Below, one piece after another: positions 30,048 to 33,804 of a stretch of DNA of 33,804 nucleotides. Origin of the DNA: Lachnospiraceae bacterium (lineage in GTDB: Bacteria; Bacillota; Clostridia; Lachnospirales; Lachnospiraceae); the NCBI GenBank assembly GCA_017535945.1, contig JAFXTJ010000040.1, forward strand, positions 1-33,804, given 5' to 3'. The notes under the pieces were generated by a model, which did not search any database, was not told where the DNA came from, and was given only the letters and a program-made list of their open reading frames with translations. A program made the position numbers and the translations under genes. How positions within the stretch are numbered: the stretch's first letter is position 1; every line of letters starts with the position of its first letter.

Positions 30048-31418
30048 TCAGTTCCTGAAACCCGTCACCGGGCGGGGGATCCTGCCTGTTCTTGCAATGA
30101 AATCGCTGCAATCCGCTTTGCTCACCGGGATGATGGGCGCGCTTCCGAGGAGTCCGCCGAATTCCGCCTCATCTCCGACGCCCTTGCCGATGACGGGGAT
30201 GAGTCTCGCCGCGGTCGTCTTGCCGTTGATCATGCCGATCGCCATCTCATCCGCGATAATGCCGGAAATCCTGGCTGCGCTCGTGTCCCCCGGGATCGCG
30301 ATCATATCCAGACCGACGGAGCAGACGGAGGTCATCGCCTCGAGCTTCTCGATGGATAACGCACCGGAACGCGCCGCCGCGATCATTCCCTGATCCTCGC
30401 TGACCGGGATAAAGGCGCCCGAGAGGCCGCCCACTGAGGAGGAAGCCATGAGGCCGCCCTTCTTCACCTGATCGTTCAGGAGTGCCAGAGCAGCTGTGGT
30501 GCCGGGCGCACCGGCCTCCGTCAGCCCCATCTCGCACAGGATATCCGCAACGGAATCACCGACGGCAGGTGTGGGAGCAAGAGACAGATCCACGATCCCG
30601 AAGGGCACGCCGAGCCTGGCCGCCGCCTCGCTGGCGACGAGCTGTCCGACACGTGTCACCTGAAACGCCGTTTTCTTGATGGTCTCACACAGCACGTCAA
30701 AGGAGGCGCCGCGGATCTGTTCGAGCGCGGTCTTCACGACACCGGGACCGCTGACCCCGACATTGATCACGAGATCCGGCTGTGTGACCCCGTGGAAAGC
30801 ACCTGCCATAAACGGATTGTCATCCACGGCGTTGCAGAAGACCACGAGTTTGGCGCAGCCGATGGAATCCTTATCCGCGGTCTTATATGCCGTCTCGCGG
30901 ATCACCTCGCCCATGAGACGCACGGCGTCCATATCGATCCCGGCCTTGGTGGATCCCACACAGACAGAGGAACACAAAACCTCCGTCTCGGAGAGAGCCA
31001 CGGGAATGGAACGGATCAGTGCTTCATCCGCAGGCGTCATTCCCATCTCCACAAGAGCGGAATAACCGCCGAGGAAATTCACGCCGACTTCATGCGCGGC
31101 GCGGTCCAGTGCCTTCGCGAGGAGCACAAAATCATCCGGTGTTTTGCAGGCGCCTGCGCCGACCAGCGCTGCGGGTGTAACGGATATACGTTTATTTACG
31201 ATCGGAATACCGAATTCTTTTCCGATCTCCTCTCCCGTCGCGACAAGCTTCTCCGCCCGGGTCGTGATCTTGTCGTAGACCTTGTCGCAAAGCCTTTTCA
31301 CATCCTCATCCGCGCAGTCCGTCAGGCCGATCCCCAGCGTGATGGTGCGCACATCGAGGTTTTCCTTTTCGATCATCAGATTGGTCTCGCGGACCTCGTT
31401 GATATCTATATGGATCAT
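30048..31418 (-). CDS. UPF0210 (PFL) family protein
   Basis: The 456-residue protein has the family's glycine-rich stretches: [84 protein letters not shown] and [23 protein letters not shown]0210 proteins are conserved in Firmicutes and archaea; some resemble pyruvate formate-lyase-fold proteins, and the activity is not established to my knowledge. It is nearly always next to an ACT-domain protein, the upstream gene here (27-bp gap). GGAG lies before the ATG. Confidence 0.92.
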   Translation of the reverse strand: MIHIDINEVRETNLMIEKENLDVRTITLGIGLTDCADEDVKRLCDKVYDKITTRAEKLVATGEEIGKEFGIPIVNKRISVTPAALVGAGACKTPDDFVLLAKALDRAAHEVGVNFLGGYSALVEMGMTPADEALIRSIPVALSETEVLCSSVCVGSTKAGIDMDAVRLMGEVIRETAYKTADKDSIGCAKLVVFCNAVDDNPFMAGAFHGVTQPDLVINVGVSGPGVVKTALEQIRGASFDVLCETIKKTAFQVTRVGQLVASEAAARLGVPFGIVDLSLAPTPAVGDSVADILCEMGLTEAGAPGTTAALALLNDQVKKGGLMASSSVGGLSGAFIPVSEDQGMIAAARSGALSIEKLEAMTSVCSVGLDMIAIPGDTSAARISGIIADEMAIGMINGKTTAARLIPVIGKGVGDEAEFGGLLGSAPIIPVSKADCSDFIARTGRIPRPVTGFRN

Positions 31419-31445
31419 GTCTTCCGCTCCCCTGTCCGCGCAGGC

Positions 31446-31724
31446 TCACAGCCTGTGCATGGAATCAAAGATCTCTTCGCGCTGGCATTTGATCACGACG
31501 CCGATGTCTTTGCCGAGGGCTTCGAGGTCGCCCGCGATCGCCTGAAAGGAATCCTCTTCCTTGAGGCTGCTCATATCGACGATCATCATCATGTTGAAAA
31601 AGCCCTGCACGATGGTCTGGGAAATATCCAGGATATTGAGGCCGTGTTCCGCAAGATAGGTGCAGATCTTCGCGATGATGCCGACCGTGTCCTTGCCGAC
31701 GACTGTGATGATCACTCTGTTCAT
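31446..31724 (-). CDS. ACT domain-containing protein (UPF0237)
   Basis: The 92 residues form one ACT domain: VIITVVGKDTVGIIAKICTYLAEHGLNILDISQTIVQGFFNMMMIVDM is the usual beta-alpha-beta with the turn 'GKDTVGI' that binds a small ligand, often an amino acid. It probably regulates the UPF0210 protein encoded just downstream, a conserved pair. GGAGG precedes the ATG, and the WalJ-like gene ends 22 bp upstream. Confidence 0.93.
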   Translation of the reverse strand: MNRVIITVVGKDTVGIIAKICTYLAEHGLNILDISQTIVQGFFNMMMIVDMSSLKEEDSFQAIAGDLEALGKDIGVVIKCQREEIFDSMHRL

Positions 31725-31746
31725 GTCTTTCCTCCGTCTCCGTTTC

Positions 31747-32556
31747 TTACAGATCTATGATCCGCGACAGTTCATACCGCGGCGCTACCTCGATTGCAAA
31801 ATCATCCCCGTGATACGGCAGCGGGGACAGTTCCACCTCGACCCGCACGGTCTCGTAGGCGAGCTCCGGCAGATTGTTCTTATCGGAGAGATGCCCCAGC
31901 AGCACCGCTTTGAGGTCGTCATGCAGGATCCGGCAGAGCAGCTCGCCTGCCATGTCGTTGGACAGATGTCCGCTGTCGCTCAGGATCCGCTGTTTCAGTT
32001 TGTACGGATACGGCCCGACCTGCAGCATGCGCACATCATGATTCGCCTCCAGGACCATCGCGTCCAGCCCGGTGAGCATGGACAGGATCCGGTCGTCATA
32101 ACATCCCAGATCCGTCGCCACCGCCACGGACTTCGTCCTGTCCGCACTCCGCTTCTCCACACGGTAGGCCACAGGCTCCGCCGCATCATGCGGGATGGGA
32201 AAAGGTCTGACCGTCAGGTCGCCGACACGGATCTCCTCCGTGCAGTCAAGGACATGGATGCAGTACGTGTCGATGACGCCGGCGGTGTCCGCTTTCCGGA
32301 TCCCGCCCGCGGTCCCTGCCGTGGCGTAGACCGGCAGGCCAAAGTGTTTGGCGATCATCGGCAGGGCGCTGATATGATCCGTATGTTCATGGGTGATAAA
32401 GACCGCATCGATCTCATCCGGTGTGAGATCCAGTTTCTGCAGTCCCTCCGTGATCCGTTTCAGAGAGATCCCGGCATCGATCAGGATGTGCGTGTCCCGC
32501 GTCCCGATATAGGTACAGTTGCCGCTGGAGCCGCTGGCGATCGTCGCCATCCGCAC
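31747..32556 (-). CDS. MBL-fold metallo-hydrolase, WalJ/YycJ-like
   Basis: The 269-residue protein begins MRMATIASGSSGNCTYIG, and its metal motif THEHTDH (residues 55-61) is the metallo-beta-lactamase signature. VATDLG, LEANHD and LLGHLSDKNN supply the later metal ligands. It matches the YycJ/WalJ group, which has 5'-exonuclease-like activity in some reports and is linked to cell-wall homeostasis through the WalRK locus in Bacillus. walRK is not in this window. The gene starts 3 bp after the FtsA-like stop. Confidence 0.88.
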   Translation of the reverse strand: MRMATIASGSSGNCTYIGTRDTHILIDAGISLKRITEGLQKLDLTPDEIDAVFITHEHTDHISALPMIAKHFGLPVYATAGTAGGIRKADTAGVIDTYCIHVLDCTEEIRVGDLTVRPFPIPHDAAEPVAYRVEKRSADRTKSVAVATDLGCYDDRILSMLTGLDAMVLEANHDVRMLQVGPYPYKLKQRILSDSGHLSNDMAGELLCRILHDDLKAVLLGHLSDKNNLPELAYETVRVEVELSPLPYHGDDFAIEVAPRYELSRIIDL

Positions 32557-32559
32557 GGC

Positions 32560-33804
32560 TTAATACTCCTTCCAGTAGATCTCGATCTTATCCCCCTCGG
32601 CGAGTACCTGCATGTAATCCGGGGAGGCGCCGTTGACCTGCGTCACGATCGCACGTCCTTTGCTCATCTTGAGATCGAAATCGATGTAGTCAAATACATC
32701 AACGAAAATGTACTCACTCTTGCCGGTCATGGTGATCTCCGTCCCGTTCACCTCCACATGCAGATCGACCGGTTCGACGAGGATCTCCTCCGGTTCTTCT
32801 TCTACCGGCATCCCGTCGATGACACCCGCTTCAACAGCCGCCTGCTGCAGCTTCGTATAGGCATCGAACATATTGACCTGTCCGTCATCGGGCGCGACAT
32901 GACGTGATGAGATTGCCTCGTGGACAGCCCGCGTATCGGGTTCATAGACCGGCGGAGGCGGGACCGTTCCGCCATATTGCGGCTCATATCCCTCTTCTTC
33001 CTCCTGATCGGGGAAATCATGGTAATAATCCATGATCGCTTCCTCGGGTCTCTTGAACTCCACCTTGAAATTCTCGTAGACCGGGGTATCCCTGGTCGCC
33101 AGCTCATTGTTGACGATGATCACCGTATCGGGCGTGATCTCGATATCCAGGAGCGCCGCGATCTGCTCGGCGGTATCGTAGTCAAGGATCCGCACATCAT
33201 CGCCGCTGTGGATCCCGTAGAAGCCCGTCTGCATGCGGCCGTTGACGCTGGCCACACGGGAGGCCTCGACATCCTGGCCGTTGACATTGACACGGAAATT
33301 GGCCTTGAACTCCGGCAGCGCCTCGATATCCATCTTGGCCGCGGGACCTGTCGTGGACCTGCGCACCTCGATGATGTCATTGCCGTGGAGCAGCGCGTGG
33401 ATATCCGCCGGCTGGCCGTTTAAGAGGATCTCCGCCGACTCGCCGGGCTTGCCGCGGATGATGCGTTCCTTTCCGTTGATGGTGAATACCAGATCCTTGC
33501 CGCGCTTGGGGAAAAGATCCTCATTGGGGAAGTCGACCTGCATGGCCACGTCGCCGATGGAGAGCTTGCCGTTATCGTAGAGCTTCACCTGCTCGCCGTT
33601 GAAATTGACGAAGACGAAATTATTGTTGGAGGCATAATAGCTCATGCAGATACCGAGCGGTGTCACCATGCGGGAATCCCGCTCGATCCCGTCATTGGAC
33701 ATGAAGATGATGTCCCGCATGACCTCCTCGCCGCGCAGTGCGACACGTTCCTCGGGCAGCTCCATGTATTTGGCGATCGCTTCCGCATAACCCTCGATCT
33801 TGCC
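32560..33804 (-). CDS. FtsA-like cell division domain protein, C-terminal part (cut by window end)
   Basis: The frame is open through the window edge, so the true start lies outside; 414 residues are visible. The first part, ELPEERVALRGEEVMRDIIF..., followed by MVTPLGICMSYY, matches the actin-like core end of the clostridial FtsA-domain proteins of about 700 residues. After it come repeated ubiquitin-like or SHS2-like segments (NGEQVKLYDNGKLSIGDVAM; NGQPADIHALLHGNDIIEV; NVNGQDVEASRVASVNG). A Pro/Glu-rich linker (VPPPPVYEPDTR) and a last domain ending GDKIEIYWKEY follow. Possible roles are divisome anchoring or pilus assembly. It lies just upstream of the WalJ-like gene. Confidence 0.65.
   Translation of the reverse strand, partial: GKIEGYAEAIAKYMELPEERVALRGEEVMRDIIFMSNDGIERDSRMVTPLGICMSYYASNNNFVFVNFNGEQVKLYDNGKLSIGDVAMQVDFPNEDLFPKRGKDLVFTINGKERIIRGKPGESAEILLNGQPADIHALLHGNDIIEVRRSTTGPAAKMDIEALPEFKANFRVNVNGQDVEASRVASVNGRMQTGFYGIHSGDDVRILDYDTAEQIAALLDIEITPDTVIIVNNELATRDTPVYENFKVEFKRPEEAIMDYYHDFPDQEEEEGYEPQYGGTVPPPPVYEPDTRAVHEAISSRHVAPDDGQVNMFDAYTKLQQAAVEAGVIDGMPVEEEPEEILVEPVDLHVEVNGTEITMTGKSEYIFVDVFDYIDFDLKMSKGRAIVTQVNGASPDYMQVLAEGDKIEIYWKEY

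Overview
The window reads as chromosomal DNA of an anaerobic Gram-positive Clostridia bacterium, most likely Lachnospiraceae. Signs are strong GGAGG ribosome sites, GC-leaning codon use, Lpl-type sugar transporters, a GGGtGRT protein next to a NifU-like scaffold, the UPF0210/ACT pair, a WalJ-type hydrolase and a clostridial FtsA-like protein. Almost everything is on the minus strand. The exceptions are uxaC with a LacI-like gene (7955-10235) and a YvyF-like zinc protein (20886-21410). No phage, transposon or CRISPR array was seen.

Region 1 (1-13390) is a carbohydrate locus that fits pectin or rhamnogalacturonan and uronic acid use. A minus-strand operon starts from a promoter near 7800-7827. 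It encodes a lipoprotein binding protein, two LplB/LplC-like permeases, a rhamnogalacturonan-acetylesterase-like SGNH hydrolase, a fused ABC exporter, a TIM-barrel sugar isomerase-like protein with an unexplained C-terminal extension, and the start of an alcohol-acetyltransferase-like gene that runs off the window. Divergent from it are glucuronate isomerase and a LacI-family ligand-binding protein with no DNA-binding head. These end at a shared bidirectional terminator facing a TRAP transporter operon (dctQ-dctM-dctP), a plausible uronate importer with its own near-consensus promoter.

Region 2 (13440-21410) is mixed. It holds a LysE exporter, MscL with a zinc-ribbon tail, a 39-bp direct repeat, and tRNA-Gly(CCC) with consensus promoter and terminator. 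A gene-free stretch follows that is full of hairpins and looks like a structured RNA. Then come an unrecognised 204-aa protein, a small protein ending in an RNA polymerase alpha-CTD-like domain, an OPRTase-like enzyme, an FHA-GGDEF protein, and two tiny proteins that join a double-glycine leader to a zinc ribbon. The GGGtGRT/NifU-like pair and the YvyF-like protein close the region.

Region 3 (21407-33804) carries the polyamine importer potA-potB-potCD, with permease and binding protein fused. Upstream is a translationally overlapping set: two MalF/MalG-like permeases, an HlyD-like adaptor and a MacB-core-like membrane protein with a very acidic tail, without an ATPase. Upstream of that are UPF0210, its ACT partner, a WalJ-like metallo-hydrolase, and the C-terminal part of an FtsA-like protein cut by the window end.

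The best candidates for something new are the double-glycine zinc-ribbon peptides, the hairpin-rich RNA region, the permease/adaptor/MacB-core hybrid cluster and the headless LacI protein. All functions are inferred from reading the sequence; no database search was run.
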